From positions 31,731-93,106 of the forward strand of contig PMHJ01000015.1 in assembly GCA_003158175.1 (NCBI GenBank): a stretch of DNA of 61,376 nt, given 5' to 3'. Every line of letters starts with the position of its first letter. Position 1 is the stretch's first letter. This stretch comes from Candidatus Cybelea septentrionalis (GTDB lineage Bacteria; Vulcanimicrobiota; Vulcanimicrobiia; Vulcanimicrobiales; Vulcanimicrobiaceae). A model generated the notes under the pieces. The model did no database searches. It was given only the letters and a program-made list of their open reading frames with translations, and was not told where the DNA came from. A program made the position numbers and the translations under genes. Below, piece after piece: positions 17,801-25,736 of the stretch.

Positions 17801-18626
17801 TTTCGATTGCCGCTCGATGATAGAACGATGGCGTTCCGATTCCCAGATTCGCCGTCCCGTAGCCGGGGAAGGTTCCGGTCTTAATGACCTGATTGACGAA
17901 GCCCGAGAGGCCTTGGCCTTCGGAGTTTGCGGGATTCGCGCCGGTATAGACCTGGACTTCCGCGTTGCCCAGCGACGAAGCCGAACTCGACGCATAGTTG
18001 TCGAACGAACGGTTGACGGGCACGCCGTCGAACTCGTAGCCGACCTGGTCGTAGTCGCCGCCGCGGATATTGATCGTCGCGTAGTAGCCGGTCTGGTTTG
18101 GAATGACATACGCGCCTGGAACCGTTGAAATAGCGGAATAGGCCTGATTGATGAGTCCGCCGCCGCCCAGCGCCGCGGTGGCGGCCTGCGTCGAGGCGTT
18201 GATCGAGTAGACGTCCGCCGTCGTGCCGGACTTAACTAATGCGCTACCCGCGGTTGAGGTAACGCGTGCGATCGTCCTGAGCGTCTTGAGCACGCGCACC
18301 GGCACCGATTGAACGGTGTCGGCGAAAACAACCTGCCCGGGAACGCTCTCCGGTTGGTAACCGGTTTTTAAGACGGTTATCGTGTAGGTGTCAGGTGCGA
18401 GCGTCAGAAACCCGAAGTGCCCCGCGGCGTCCGTCGTCGTTGTGGCGGACTGCGAGGGGCTCGTTACGGTAACTTGCGCCCCTCCAACGGGAGCAGACGT
18501 GTCGGCATCGGTGATGCTTCCCGTGAGACCGCCCGTCACGCCGGCCAGTGCCCATGTTTCCTGGCAAACGAATGCAACGAGCAGCGTCAACGCGGTAACG
18601 AGATGCCGGAGTGATCTCCGTATCAT
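14820..18626 (-). CDS. Large TonB-dependent receptor with carboxypeptidase-regulatory domain
   Basis: 1268 residues from the ATG at 18626, chosen for its perfect AGGAGG site 7 bases upstream and the signal peptide that follows. Domains: signal peptide (1-29); a transthyretin-like carboxypeptidase-regulatory domain (about 32-105: GGLTGSITDADTSAPVGGAQ, PDTYTITVLKTGYQ); a plug (about 125-260, NIRGGDYDQVGYEFDGVPV); then a very large barrel with many Cys-containing extracellular loops. The layout matches receptors for plant-derived glycans or oligopeptides (SusC-like or Oar-like). No SusD partner is adjacent. It ends in FYFTANLRL, the canonical barrel end. A long structured leader precedes it. Confidence 0.85.
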   Translation of the reverse strand: MIRRSLRHLVTALTLLVAFVCQETWALAGVTGGLTGSITDADTSAPVGGAQVTVTSPSQSATTTTDAAGHFGFLTLAPDTYTITVLKTGYQPESVPGQVVFADTVQSVPVRVLKTLRTIARVTSTAGSALVKSGTTADVYSINASTQAATAALGGGGLINQAYSAISTVPGAYVIPNQTGYYATINIRGGDYDQVGYEFDGVPVNRSFDNYASSSASSLGNAEVQVYTGANPANSEGQGLSGFVNQVIKTGTFPGYGTANLGIGTPSFYHRAAIEIGGSTPDRLFSYYVGIAGLNQSYSYINGNNGSEYDNWLGPVMGIVGNPIDGNPNPYSQKFAPGWSLFYGGLGNTYFPLGPTNWPNNGSSLGTASIYGRDTVVNLHIAIPHRNDAGRDDIQLLYDDESLKNQFYYGADAFASPFCTGQAAQSGANCMYAVNGETISTLTNGAVPYGTSLPVTFTNTYTWGCGSSVGKTFSSTGLNSLGGCVKPYGFPNGTNVGSPTNPSTIPAGSPDNSYNDTAITKIQYTKNFGSTAFLRLYGFTFYSDWFLNGPYNTGFCYFFCPLAPDYELNTHSRGLSLEFQDQINEQNLLTVAGSFTTARIVRDNNGFYNLGGEGNYANVVNANDPYAGYCYAPTTSTPKSGVVNCDLTKTPLSPGYSVPSLAGANCAIPGKPSAGTACTYLLDENGLNGTYSGTIPNFYGASITDQYRPTDKWLLNVGIRLDSFGFVGQNTATPPLGGSAAARQFWFNAYNLDNCVINSSGAPEANPTPGAACPAGSHTANVQNTPANFTYNIYQPRVAGTYTSNPNDVFRFSYGRYTEAPNTAFEQYNTRQEDLADYIGSHFLQFGRNSPGYPILPPTSINYDLSWEHRVKNTDWSFKLTPFLRQTQDQIQQFFLIPQNGFVSGLNVGSQRSEGVEFQLQKGDFSRDGISGLLSFAYTNSYVHYGPIASGASGSTVLAPINNSIAQYNAYTKYCATHPGGANTMCGGSTTNGMTAKACYTIYGSPVAGLPNGRCPSGDIANPYWNAPPQTLVNTGQNFPTYDTFPGSLGLAAQGFGSPYVGTLLVNYKHQKFAITPSLQFQGGGKYGIPITEGGINPASVGPPTSTSSGTPVCAPLAGAGDRYNASTCTGVVDIPNPYTGVFDPIGAFTEPNELIANLQLSYDVSPRIQLVGALTNIVNYCWGGTKEPWTFNDGNICGYSNVQGTVYPVAPYGTPGAIVNPPGYNGSQIQPFRKYPYEPELGPAIVSALNGSYKTPIQFYFTANLRL

Positions 18627-18739
18627 TGCGTACCTCCTGAAGTTTTCAAAAGAGCGCACGGTTTCGGGCTTTCGCCCGTCGTTAAAGCGGGCTAGTTCGC
18701 ACTCGCTTTTATGCTTCCTTGAGAAATTCATGAGAACGC

Positions 18740-18945
18740 CGCATGGCGTCCGGCAGGTCCCGCGGGCCTGCACGAAAGCAACCGACCCCTCGCAACATTT
18801 GTGGTCAGCCTGCCGGAATGCACAACCGAGCCCGCCGCCCCGACTCGCCCCCTCGCCGGCGAACCCGGATACCAGCGTCCGACCGTCAGGTTTCGCCGGT
18901 TTCCGTAGATATTCTCGAGGATCGATGTTGCGACGAAGCACCGTT
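18740..18945 (-). promoter_or_regulatory. Structured 5' leader, possible cobalamin-type riboswitch
   Basis: The ~350-base leader of the TonB receptor contains, in transcript order, CGGTGC (about 18942), GGAAACCGGCGAAACC (about 18905) and a late GGGACCTGCCGG (about 18757). The order and spacing resemble the cobalamin riboswitch (GGTGC ... GGGAA-GGTG-AA ... AGCC-GAAGACCTGCC), but several core bases differ. Strong stems are visible: CCGGCGAA/TTCGCCGG around 18854-18900 and a G+C palindrome (GCAGGCCCGCGGGACCTGC) around 18751-18773. Structured RNA is likely; the ligand class is a guess. Confidence 0.3.
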
Positions 18946-18990
18946 TGTGATCGTGAGGGAAACGCTCGGATCCCACGAACGGCGCGGACC

Positions 18991-19025
18991 GTTAATCAGC
19001 GGTCGTCGGTTCGAGCCCAACATCC
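18991..19025 (+). repeat. Second copy of the tRNA-Asn 3' end (att-like direct repeat)
   Basis: GTTAATCAGCGG, then TCGTCGGTTCGAGCCCAA and CATCC repeat the left site with one gap and two changes over about 36 bases, in the same orientation. Here too the 5' half of the tRNA is missing, and the T-stem has a mismatch. Together with the left copy it delimits 2.15-19.0 kb as a candidate integrated element. Confidence 0.62.
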
Positions 19026-19034
19026 AAGCCGTTT

Positions 19035-19062
19035 GAAAAGCCTCACAGTGTCAGACTTTTTC
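19035..19062. terminator. Diverged copy of the att-adjacent terminator
   Basis: The inverted repeat GAAAAGCCTCACA / TGTCAGACTTTTTC matches the hairpin at 2196-2223 in position and general sequence but has mismatches in the stem. It ends in a T-tract on the plus strand. Confidence 0.45.
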
Positions 19063-19088
19063 GTTTGCCTGTCGGAGGGTGAGCAGGC

Positions 19089-21113
19089 GTGTCTCAAGAT
19101 CGCAACCAGCGCCAGGAGAGCGCTGGTTTAGGCGGCATGAGCGTTGCTGCCGAGACTCGCCTTGCGCCCGTCGAAACGCGAGAAGAGCTGCTGTATCTGC
19201 TAACGCGCGCGTCGGAGCTGGAGCACGACCTTGCTTGCTCCTACCTCTACGCCGGATATTCCATCAAGATGCGCCCGGACGAAGGCGGCATCACGCACGA
19301 CGAGCTGCTGGCAATTCGCGGCTGGAAGCAAAGGATCGCGCACGTCGCGGTCGAGGAGATGCTCCACCTCGCCCAGGTTTCGAATATTCTAACCGCGGTG
19401 GGAGGCGCCCCGCACTTCTTACGCTCGAACTTCCCGCTCCCCGCAACGGCGTTCCCGTTCGGAATCGAAATCACACTCGAGCCGCTCTCACGCGAGGTGA
19501 TCGAGCGCTTCATGTGCTACGAGATGCCGGCCGACGAGGCGATTCCGGCGCATCTGCGCCCGCTCTGCGACGACATTCGCCGCCGCACCACCGCCCAGAT
19601 CGACCACGACGACATCGTTCGCCAGCAAAACGCGATCGAGCCCTTCGACGTCGATTTCCGCACGATCGGCGAGTTCTACAAGAAGATCGAAACGGCATTC
19701 GATACGATCAATCCCGAGCGGCTCTTCATCGGTGATCCGGGCGACCAAGCCCGTCCAACCTATCTCGATCTGCCGCGACAGCTAATCCGCGTCCACGACG
19801 CGGCCTCCGCACACCGCGCCGTCGAGCGGATCATCGATCAAGGTGAGGCGCCGCCCCGCCACCATCCCGACGCGCACTTCTACGTCTTCCAGTTGATTCA
19901 CGAGGAATACGAACAACTGACGCAGCGCGCGAAAGCGGACGGCCGGGTCTTCGAACCCTTCCGCAAGATGCTCACCAATCCGGTGACGCGCGTCTGCGGC
20001 CCGAGCGACGGTTTGAACCGGATCGCCGATGCCTCGTCACGCGAGCTCGCTGAAATCTTCAATAGCGTCTACGAACTGATGCTGATGATGCTCGCGCGCT
20101 TCTTCGCGCACGGCGGGGAAACCGAAGAACAACTCCGCCTCCTCTCCCGCGGAACGCTCCGAATGATGGCGTCGGGGTTACGTCCGCTGGGCGAGGCGCT
20201 CTCGCGCATGCCGGCCGGTCCCAAGTATCCCGGCCTAACGGCCGGGCCGCCCTTCGGGATAACCCAGAACGTGCGTTTACTCTCGCACCGTAAGGCGGCC
20301 TGGATATTCTTCCTCGAACGCCTCTACGATCTCTCGACGCGTTTGACGAACCTCGCCAAAGAGGCGACGCTGCCGCAAGAAGTGCAGGAGGCGGCCGCCG
20401 CGCTCGAATCGGTTGCCGAACACCTCACACCTTTTATACCGCCCGAGTTTGCGCAAGCCGTTCGCGAAGAGTGCGAGGGCCGTAGCAACCGCACGACGAT
20501 CCGCCCGGAGCTCGACGGTCCCTACATCGTGCGCAACCTGCGCAAGCTCAGCAACTCCAAAGGCGAAACCCTCAACGTGCGCCCGATCCTCGCGCTCTGC
20601 CGCTGCGGCGGCTCGCAGATCAAACCCTACTGCGACGGCACGCACGCACGAATCAATTTCTGTAGCGTCAAGCAGCCGGATCGTACGCCCGACCGTCTCG
20701 ATGTTTACGAAACGAAGGAAATCACCGTGCTCGACAATCGTGGCACGTGCTCGCACTTCGGCAACTGCACCGATCATCTGCCCGAGGTCTTTCACGTCCG
20801 TGGCGAACCATTCGTGACGCCCGAGGGTGCGCCGGCGGAGCAGATCGAGACGATCGTCCGGCAATGTCCCTCGGGCGCGCTCGGGTTTATCAAAGACGGC
20901 GTTCGCTACGAAGGCGAGCAGCGCGAGGCCGAAATCTTCGTTTCGCACAACCAGAGCTATTGGGTACGCGGCGGCATCGAGCTGGAGGGCGAGCCGCGCA
21001 ATCAAGGCGCCTCTCTCGAGCATTATGCCCTTTGTCGCTGCGGCCACTCGAAAAATAAACCATTCTGCGATGGCTCGCATTACTACGCGAACTTTGACGA
21101 TCCCGATAACTAA
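19089..21113 (+). CDS. Ferritin-like / CDGSH iron-sulfur multidomain protein
   Basis: 674 residues from GTG 19089 (GGAGG upstream; ATG at 19137 is an alternative). The first ~240 residues form a ferritin-like four-helix domain (ELEHDLACSYLYAGYS, then AVEEMLHLAQVSNIL), with the Glu/His residues expected of a di-iron site as in VioB/RebD N-terminal regions. Three iron-sulfur modules follow: a CDGSH motif (about 502-520, LCRCGGSQIKPYCDGTH), a Fer4_19-like divergent domain (about 545-615, GTCSHFGNCTDHL, QCPSGALGF) and a second CDGSH (about 648-665, LCRCGHSKNKPFCDGSH). This suggests an iron- or redox-handling protein. The substrate is unknown. It is the first gene right of the att repeat. Confidence 0.8.
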   Translation: MSQDRNQRQESAGLGGMSVAAETRLAPVETREELLYLLTRASELEHDLACSYLYAGYSIKMRPDEGGITHDELLAIRGWKQRIAHVAVEEMLHLAQVSNILTAVGGAPHFLRSNFPLPATAFPFGIEITLEPLSREVIERFMCYEMPADEAIPAHLRPLCDDIRRRTTAQIDHDDIVRQQNAIEPFDVDFRTIGEFYKKIETAFDTINPERLFIGDPGDQARPTYLDLPRQLIRVHDAASAHRAVERIIDQGEAPPRHHPDAHFYVFQLIHEEYEQLTQRAKADGRVFEPFRKMLTNPVTRVCGPSDGLNRIADASSRELAEIFNSVYELMLMMLARFFAHGGETEEQLRLLSRGTLRMMASGLRPLGEALSRMPAGPKYPGLTAGPPFGITQNVRLLSHRKAAWIFFLERLYDLSTRLTNLAKEATLPQEVQEAAAALESVAEHLTPFIPPEFAQAVREECEGRSNRTTIRPELDGPYIVRNLRKLSNSKGETLNVRPILALCRCGGSQIKPYCDGTHARINFCSVKQPDRTPDRLDVYETKEITVLDNRGTCSHFGNCTDHLPEVFHVRGEPFVTPEGAPAEQIETIVRQCPSGALGFIKDGVRYEGEQREAEIFVSHNQSYWVRGGIELEGEPRNQGASLEHYALCRCGHSKNKPFCDGSHYYANFDDPDN

Positions 21114-21153
21114 GGGATCAAACGACGCGATTCACCCCGCGACCTCTGTAGCG

Positions 21154-21756
21154 ATGATTAAGCGGCTTCGCAGAACCGATCTGCCGATCGACACGATCGA
21201 GCTCGCACGTTTCCTAATCGGAAAAATGTTGGTGCACGATCTCCGCGGGCGGCGCACGAGCGGCCGCATCGTGGAGACCGAAGCCTATCCCGTCGGCGAT
21301 GCGGCGGGGCACGCGTTCCGGGGTAAGACGGGAAGAAATGCCCCGCTATATTTGGCGCGCGGTCACGCGTACGTGTATTTCGTATACGGCATGTATTATT
21401 GCCTGAACGTCTCGAGCGAGCGAGCCGGCATCGGTGCGGGCGTGTTAGTTCGCGCGCTCGAACCGTTCGAAGGAATCGACCTTATGAAGGAGCGCCGCAG
21501 CGCTTCGTCGGTGCGAGATCTCGCGCGTGGCCCAGGACGTCTCGCCCTCGCAATGGCGATCGATCTGCGTTACAACGGGGTGGACTTGTGCGCGGATCCT
21601 TCGCTGTGGCTTGGCGTGTCTGATTCCGAATATCACGGCGTTGTGTCGGCGACTACCCGAATCGGCTTGAGCCGCGAGCGAGGCCGGCCTTGGCGATTCT
21701 ACGAGCGCGGCAGCGCGTTCGTAAGCGCGCGGAGGGGCCGACAGCGAAGCGCCTAA
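21154..21756 (+). CDS. DNA-3-methyladenine glycosylase (AAG/MPG family)
   Basis: 200 residues, full length for the family. Motifs: ELARFLIGKMLVHDL at the N-terminus; the catalytic region GRIVETEAYPVGDAAGHAF with the active-site Glu; GRNAPLYLARGHAYVYFVYG, which includes the base-flipping Tyr; and LARGPGRLALAMAID near the end. The enzyme removes 3-methyladenine, hypoxanthine and related bases, starting base-excision repair. ATG 21154 is used because the frame upstream is an alternative-frame reading of the preceding gene. It sits 40 bp after the CDGSH gene and ends before a strong shared terminator. Confidence 0.9.
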   Translation: MIKRLRRTDLPIDTIELARFLIGKMLVHDLRGRRTSGRIVETEAYPVGDAAGHAFRGKTGRNAPLYLARGHAYVYFVYGMYYCLNVSSERAGIGAGVLVRALEPFEGIDLMKERRSASSVRDLARGPGRLALAMAIDLRYNGVDLCADPSLWLGVSDSEYHGVVSATTRIGLSRERGRPWRFYERGSAFVSARRGRQRSA

Positions 21757-21761
21757 GCCGG

Positions 21762-21789
21762 GCTCGTCGCGCTTTACGGCGCGACGAGC
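21762..21789. terminator. Hairpin terminator between convergent genes
   Basis: A perfect 11-bp stem (GCTCGTCGCGC / GCGCGACGAGC) with a 6-base loop lies between the stops of the glycosylase (+) and the lipoprotein (-). It has no long T-tract, but its position and strength fit a bidirectional stop. Confidence 0.55.
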
Positions 21790-21816
21790 GAACGCCCAAG
21801 CTTTATAGGGTCCCGA

Positions 21817-22953
21817 TTACTGCATTGGGCTAATGGTCTGTCCGGCTGCGAGTTCCGGAGCGGCGTCGTAGGGGAGCGACCGTTTGGGCTCTCCGCCTAT
21901 AAGATGGTGGCGTTTAACATATATCCAGAAGTTCGTCCGATAGGTGCAGTAGAGATTTCCACCGACGACGCGATGAGTGGGCCATACCGTACTGTTGATG
22001 AAGGGCTGAACGACATCGTTATACGGCGTGCTTCCCTTGAGGCATTCATCAGAGAGTACCGTCGAATCGACGACGCTCGCCTGGGTGCCCGAGACGGAGA
22101 TGCGATAGATTCCCGAGAGCGTACCACCTTGATACGATTGATCCGTCGCCGTCATGTAATGGCTGTCCCACTGCATGCTGCCGGGATACGAAATCGTGGC
22201 GCCGGAGAGCGATAGCGTAACGAGATCCGCAGAGCCGGAGCCGAGCTCGGCTAAGCCGGCAGCGCCGTTGGCCGTCTGTCCCTGAACGTAGAGATTACCG
22301 CTCGCATCGTAGCCGGGCGGATAGTAGTAGGAGAGATCCTGGTCCTGATAGAGCGTGCCGCCGCCGGTGGCGCCTTCGTAGATTACGACGCCGCCCATAC
22401 AAGTGGAGCCGACTCCTTCGAAGTTCGCAACCGCAAGGTTGCCGGTCGTCGGGTCGACAGAACAGCCGATCGGATATCCGTAGCTGTCGGTCAGGGTCTT
22501 GATCGGCGTCGTGCCGCCGTGTGCGTATTCGACGATATCGGCGGCGGCGAAGTCCGCAACGTAGACGTTGCCCGACTTATCCGTGCACTCACCGTACGGG
22601 AACTGAAACCCGGTGAGCTGGCCAAGCAGACGCCCGGGTTTCGTCCGATAGGCGTAAACGTCGACCGTACCCGAAGCTTCGTCCGAAACGTAGAGCAGAT
22701 ACTTCATGCGCCTAACCTCGGGTTTGATCCAGGATCCCCGCCTATTGAGGTGCACCATCGGCGTGATGTGGGCTCGGTTTGTTAACTCGATCATCTGCGC
22801 ACTGGGTTTGGGGAGATGGCCTCCGCGCACGTTCGGTTGCTGGATCGCGTTGAAGGCGACGTTTGGTACCTGCGAGCCACTGCTGGTGCAGCCGGCGACC
22901 GTCGTCAACGTAAGCGACCCGACCATTGCGCATTGCGCCCACGAGATCTTCAT
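21817..22953 (-). CDS. Secreted beta-propeller-like lipoprotein
   Basis: 378 residues. Of the two nearby ATGs the second (22953) is preferred because GGAG lies 8 bases before it and only 2 before the first. The signal peptide ends in a lipobox (TVAGC). The mature protein has propeller blades: YLLYVSDEASGTVDVYAYR, GYPIGCSVDPTTGNLAV and YDASGNLYVQGQTANG. It is the closest intact relative of 165-1193. It is likely surface-anchored; the ligand is unknown. Its long upstream space (to 23522) is shared with the divergent LuxR-type regulator. Confidence 0.75.
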   Translation of the reverse strand: MKISWAQCAMVGSLTLTTVAGCTSSGSQVPNVAFNAIQQPNVRGGHLPKPSAQMIELTNRAHITPMVHLNRRGSWIKPEVRRMKYLLYVSDEASGTVDVYAYRTKPGRLLGQLTGFQFPYGECTDKSGNVYVADFAAADIVEYAHGGTTPIKTLTDSYGYPIGCSVDPTTGNLAVANFEGVGSTCMGGVVIYEGATGGGTLYQDQDLSYYYPPGYDASGNLYVQGQTANGAAGLAELGSGSADLVTLSLSGATISYPGSMQWDSHYMTATDQSYQGGTLSGIYRISVSGTQASVVDSTVLSDECLKGSTPYNDVVQPFINSTVWPTHRVVGGNLYCTYRTNFWIYVKRHHLIGGEPKRSLPYDAAPELAAGQTISPMQ

Positions 22954-23522
22954 TTCCATTGCTCCTTGTTGGATTTTTCTCGGGCTGAATCTATATCGAA
23001 CGTTATTGCGTTCTTCCGTGATAGAGTCCGAAGTCCCGAAAGCGAAGGCTTAGAGCCTAAGAGATGGGACTTTTCGCTCAGCCCTGTCACTTCAGCCGGG
23101 CACCGATATCGTGGATTTCGGGGATAGACTTTCCTTGGCGTTGCCCTTCCCTTAACCGCAGAGCAGTTGATCATCCGCGCAGTACGCACGACACTTGCTG
23201 CTGTGAGCCCTCGCACTCACTCGAGAAGATGATTACGCTGGCCCGCTTTGGTTGGTGCTGAGCCATATATACTGGTACATTTGTACCTCTCGGCTATTTA
23301 TTGATAATAGCCTTATAACAAAAGGGCGATACTGATGTTCGCCAGAACGGTAGCTGTCGAAACAACGTTTCTTCGAGCGTATGGGCGCTACGTCTTGAAA
23401 ATGCAAAAAAACTTTTCCCCAGTTTGGTTCAAATCGTCGTTACATGGTAATTAGACGGCTATGCCGACGCGGGGTACCACGTGACGTCCGATAGCACACC
23501 ATTTAATAAAGGGGACCAAGGC
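22954..23522. other. Divergent regulatory region before the exopolysaccharide locus
   Basis: About 570 bases between the lipoprotein and the response regulator. The right half (about 23260-23480) is clearly more A+T-rich than its surroundings and carries a GGCTATT...AATAGCC hairpin (about 23294-23314) and the palindrome at 23274-23287. Promoters for both genes are expected here; no -35/-10 pair stands out. Confidence 0.45.
23274..23287. promoter_or_regulatory. 14-bp perfect palindrome, candidate operator
   Basis: GGTACA-TT-TGTACC lies in the A+T-rich part of the region upstream of the LuxR-type regulator that heads the exopolysaccharide locus. Its size and symmetry fit a dimeric helix-turn-helix regulator such as the neighbouring gene product; that pairing is only inferred from position. 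Confidence 0.35.
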
Positions 23523-24206
23523 ATGAAGGCCTTGACAGTTGTGACGGAAAGCTCGATGCGGCCGCTCCCGGCGGTTGTTCTCGCGCGGGCCCGAGTCTAT
23601 GTCATCCAACAGCAGATCCTCGTGGCCAAAGCGCTCAGTAGCGTTCTGCAGCACGACCCTAGTATCACCGTCGTCGGCGACGGGGCTCGCGTTTCGGCCG
23701 ACGACTTGACCAGAACGAGTCCGAATTTAATCTTATTGGATTCTGAGACTAGCTTCGACGCGCTGTCGAATACGATCGGCACCTGTCGCTTGGCTTGCCC
23801 CCGCGCGCGAATAGGCGTACTTTCCGAACATTTGAGTCCCGAAGTAATGCAAAGAGCCTTTTCCGCCGGTGCCGACGGCTACATCGTGAAAGATATTCTG
23901 CCCGAAGAGTTGATCTCGGCGGTAAAAACCATGAGTGCAGGCAGCCTCTACGTCGATCCGCGGCTGGTTGGTTTGATTCTTCGCAAGCATGCCGGAATCG
24001 GCCGTCGAGAACCCAACGAGCTTTCCCGTCGCGAAAGCGACGTGGTTCGCCTGATAGCGGCGGGATTATCGAATCGGGAAATTAGTCAGCGCTTGGGTCT
24101 CTCGGATAAGACCGTAAAGAATCACATTTCTCATATCTTTTCTAAGCTTGATGTAACCGCACGCACGCAAGTGGTCGTTTATGCAATACGTAACGGGCTG
24201 GCATAG
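23523..24206 (+). CDS. NarL/LuxR-family response regulator
   Basis: 227 residues from ATG 23523, which has AAGGGGACCAAGG upstream (an in-frame GTG at 23481 is less likely). The receiver domain (about 20-140) has the phospho-acceptor Asp in NLILLDSET, the switch region IGVLSEH and the conserved Lys in GYIVKDILPEEL. The C-terminal LuxR helix-turn-helix (about 165-225) is clear: LSRRESDVVRLIAAGLSNRE and DKTVKNHISHIFSKL. No histidine kinase is in the window. Its place at the head of the polysaccharide genes suggests it controls them. Confidence 0.88.
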   Translation: MKALTVVTESSMRPLPAVVLARARVYVIQQQILVAKALSSVLQHDPSITVVGDGARVSADDLTRTSPNLILLDSETSFDALSNTIGTCRLACPRARIGVLSEHLSPEVMQRAFSAGADGYIVKDILPEELISAVKTMSAGSLYVDPRLVGLILRKHAGIGRREPNELSRRESDVVRLIAAGLSNREISQRLGLSDKTVKNHISHIFSKLDVTARTQVVVYAIRNGLA

Positions 24207-24311
24207 CCCGCCATAATGGGCCTAATGCTCTACGACGGCCGGGCACAATCTCAGTTGAGAAGAGTTCCAGCGGCACTTTAAGCGCCGTGCTTGCTGTCTT
24301 ACACTGAGAGC

Positions 24312-25736
24312 ATGCAGGCAGTCGTTGGAAACGTGCGCGGCGAGAAGGCATTTTCGTCGCAGCGACCGGTTAGGTATCCGGTACGTTTGGCCACAAACTT
24401 GCTGGCCGGCGACGCATTCATGCTTGTGTTGTCTACCTTTATCGCCGCGCTGATTCTCGTACGCTTCGGGCATCGTACGATCGAGCCGCTCGCTGCGATT
24501 ACTTCCACCGTTGCTTCCGGATCGCTGTGGATTGCGGTATTCGCTTATGCAGGATTTTACCGGCGTTCGTTCGCGGCATCGTGGCACGACGAGTACTACT
24601 GGGTGGCCGCCGTTTCGGCACTTGCGATTGCGCCCCAACTGATTCTTTACACGCTGCTTCCTCAAATATCGACCTCGCGTTTACTCTTGCTCGTAACGAT
24701 TCCGATCAACGTTGTGGTGATCGGAACATTTCGCGCGGGGCTTCGCCGCTGGTGCGATCGGAAGGGGCGGCTCCGGCCGCGGATCGCTTTCTTGGGCGGC
24801 CCGCGCGACGTTCAGGCCGCCGAAAACCGCTTCGGATTCGCTCAAGGCGTCGATACGTTTTTGATTCCGGTTCCGGGGTGGCCCGACGATGCCGGTCTCG
24901 ACCAAACCACGAAAGAACGCTTCGAGGGTTGGTTTTGGTCGGCCCGGCAATGGGGAGCGGACCGTTTGGTCGTGACGCGCGTTCCCTCGCGCAAAGTCTT
25001 AAAGACAATGATCGCTGCGGCGGCTCGCCAGCGCCTGCAGATCGCATTTGCGTCGCGCGAGATACTTTCGGGCAGCGGAGAGTTCGAGATCGAGCACTTG
25101 GGAGGCGAGCCGGTACTCGTGCCGGTTTTGCCGAGCGGCTGTCATCCGAGCGCCGATGTCTCCAAGAGCATCATCGACCTGACCTTTGCAATCGTCGGGC
25201 TCGCGATTTTCTGGCCGGTGATGCTGGCGGCCGCGATCGCTATCTATCTCGAATCCGGCGGCCCGATTCTCTTCCGGCAAGAGCGTATCGGGCAGGATGG
25301 CTCCGTCTTCCACATTTTAAAGTTTCGATCGATGCGCAAGGATGCGGAGCGCGCGACCGGAGCCGTCTGGGCCAAATCGAACGACGCGCGGGTTACGAAG
25401 GTCGGAAAATTCCTGCGGCGCACGAGCTTGGACGAACTGCCACAGATCTTCAACGTATTGCGAGGCCAGATGTCGATCGTCGGCCCGCGGCCCGAGCGTC
25501 CGTTCTTCGTCGAGCATTTTAGAACCGCCATCGATAGATACGACGAACGTCACCTCGTTCGCCCCGGAATCACGGGGCTCTCGCACGTCCACATGAACCG
25601 CGACGTCGACCAGTCGGCGATCGGTCAACGGCTCGAGTACGATCTCTTCTACATCGAGCATTGGTCTCCGATGATGGATCTCTCCATCGTGTTTAAGACG
25701 GGCTGCGAGTTTTTGCTGCATCGGATCGCCGCATGA
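24312..25736 (+). CDS. Polyprenyl-phosphate sugar-1-phosphate transferase (priming enzyme)
   Basis: About 474 residues from ATG 24312. The N-terminal half has four membrane helices and a nucleotide-binding-like region, as in WbaP/WcaJ-type proteins. The C-terminal bacterial sugar transferase domain (about 285-470) has a membrane helix and the motifs FRQERIGQDGSVFHILKFRS, RRTSLDELPQIFNVLRG and SIVGPRPERPFFVEHF, including the catalytic Asp-Glu pair. It transfers a sugar phosphate from a nucleotide sugar to undecaprenyl phosphate at the inner membrane, the first step in making the repeat unit. Its stop overlaps the next start (ATGA). Confidence 0.9.
   Translation: MQAVVGNVRGEKAFSSQRPVRYPVRLATNLLAGDAFMLVLSTFIAALILVRFGHRTIEPLAAITSTVASGSLWIAVFAYAGFYRRSFAASWHDEYYWVAAVSALAIAPQLILYTLLPQISTSRLLLLVTIPINVVVIGTFRAGLRRWCDRKGRLRPRIAFLGGPRDVQAAENRFGFAQGVDTFLIPVPGWPDDAGLDQTTKERFEGWFWSARQWGADRLVVTRVPSRKVLKTMIAAAARQRLQIAFASREILSGSGEFEIEHLGGEPVLVPVLPSGCHPSADVSKSIIDLTFAIVGLAIFWPVMLAAAIAIYLESGGPILFRQERIGQDGSVFHILKFRSMRKDAERATGAVWAKSNDARVTKVGKFLRRTSLDELPQIFNVLRGQMSIVGPRPERPFFVEHFRTAIDRYDERHLVRPGITGLSHVHMNRDVDQSAIGQRLEYDLFYIEHWSPMMDLSIVFKTGCEFLLHRIAA

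Noticed and set aside
18627..18941. N-terminal extension of the large TonB receptor
   Set aside because: The extension has no protein character, while a perfect AGGAGG and a signal peptide mark the start at 18626. The DNA looks like a structured leader.
18740..18945. A plus-strand cobalamin riboswitch controlling the CDGSH gene
   Set aside because: The plus strand also has AACCCGGATACCAGCG and CCCCTCGCAAC words, but the 5' core is missing and the att repeat and terminator separate it from the gene.
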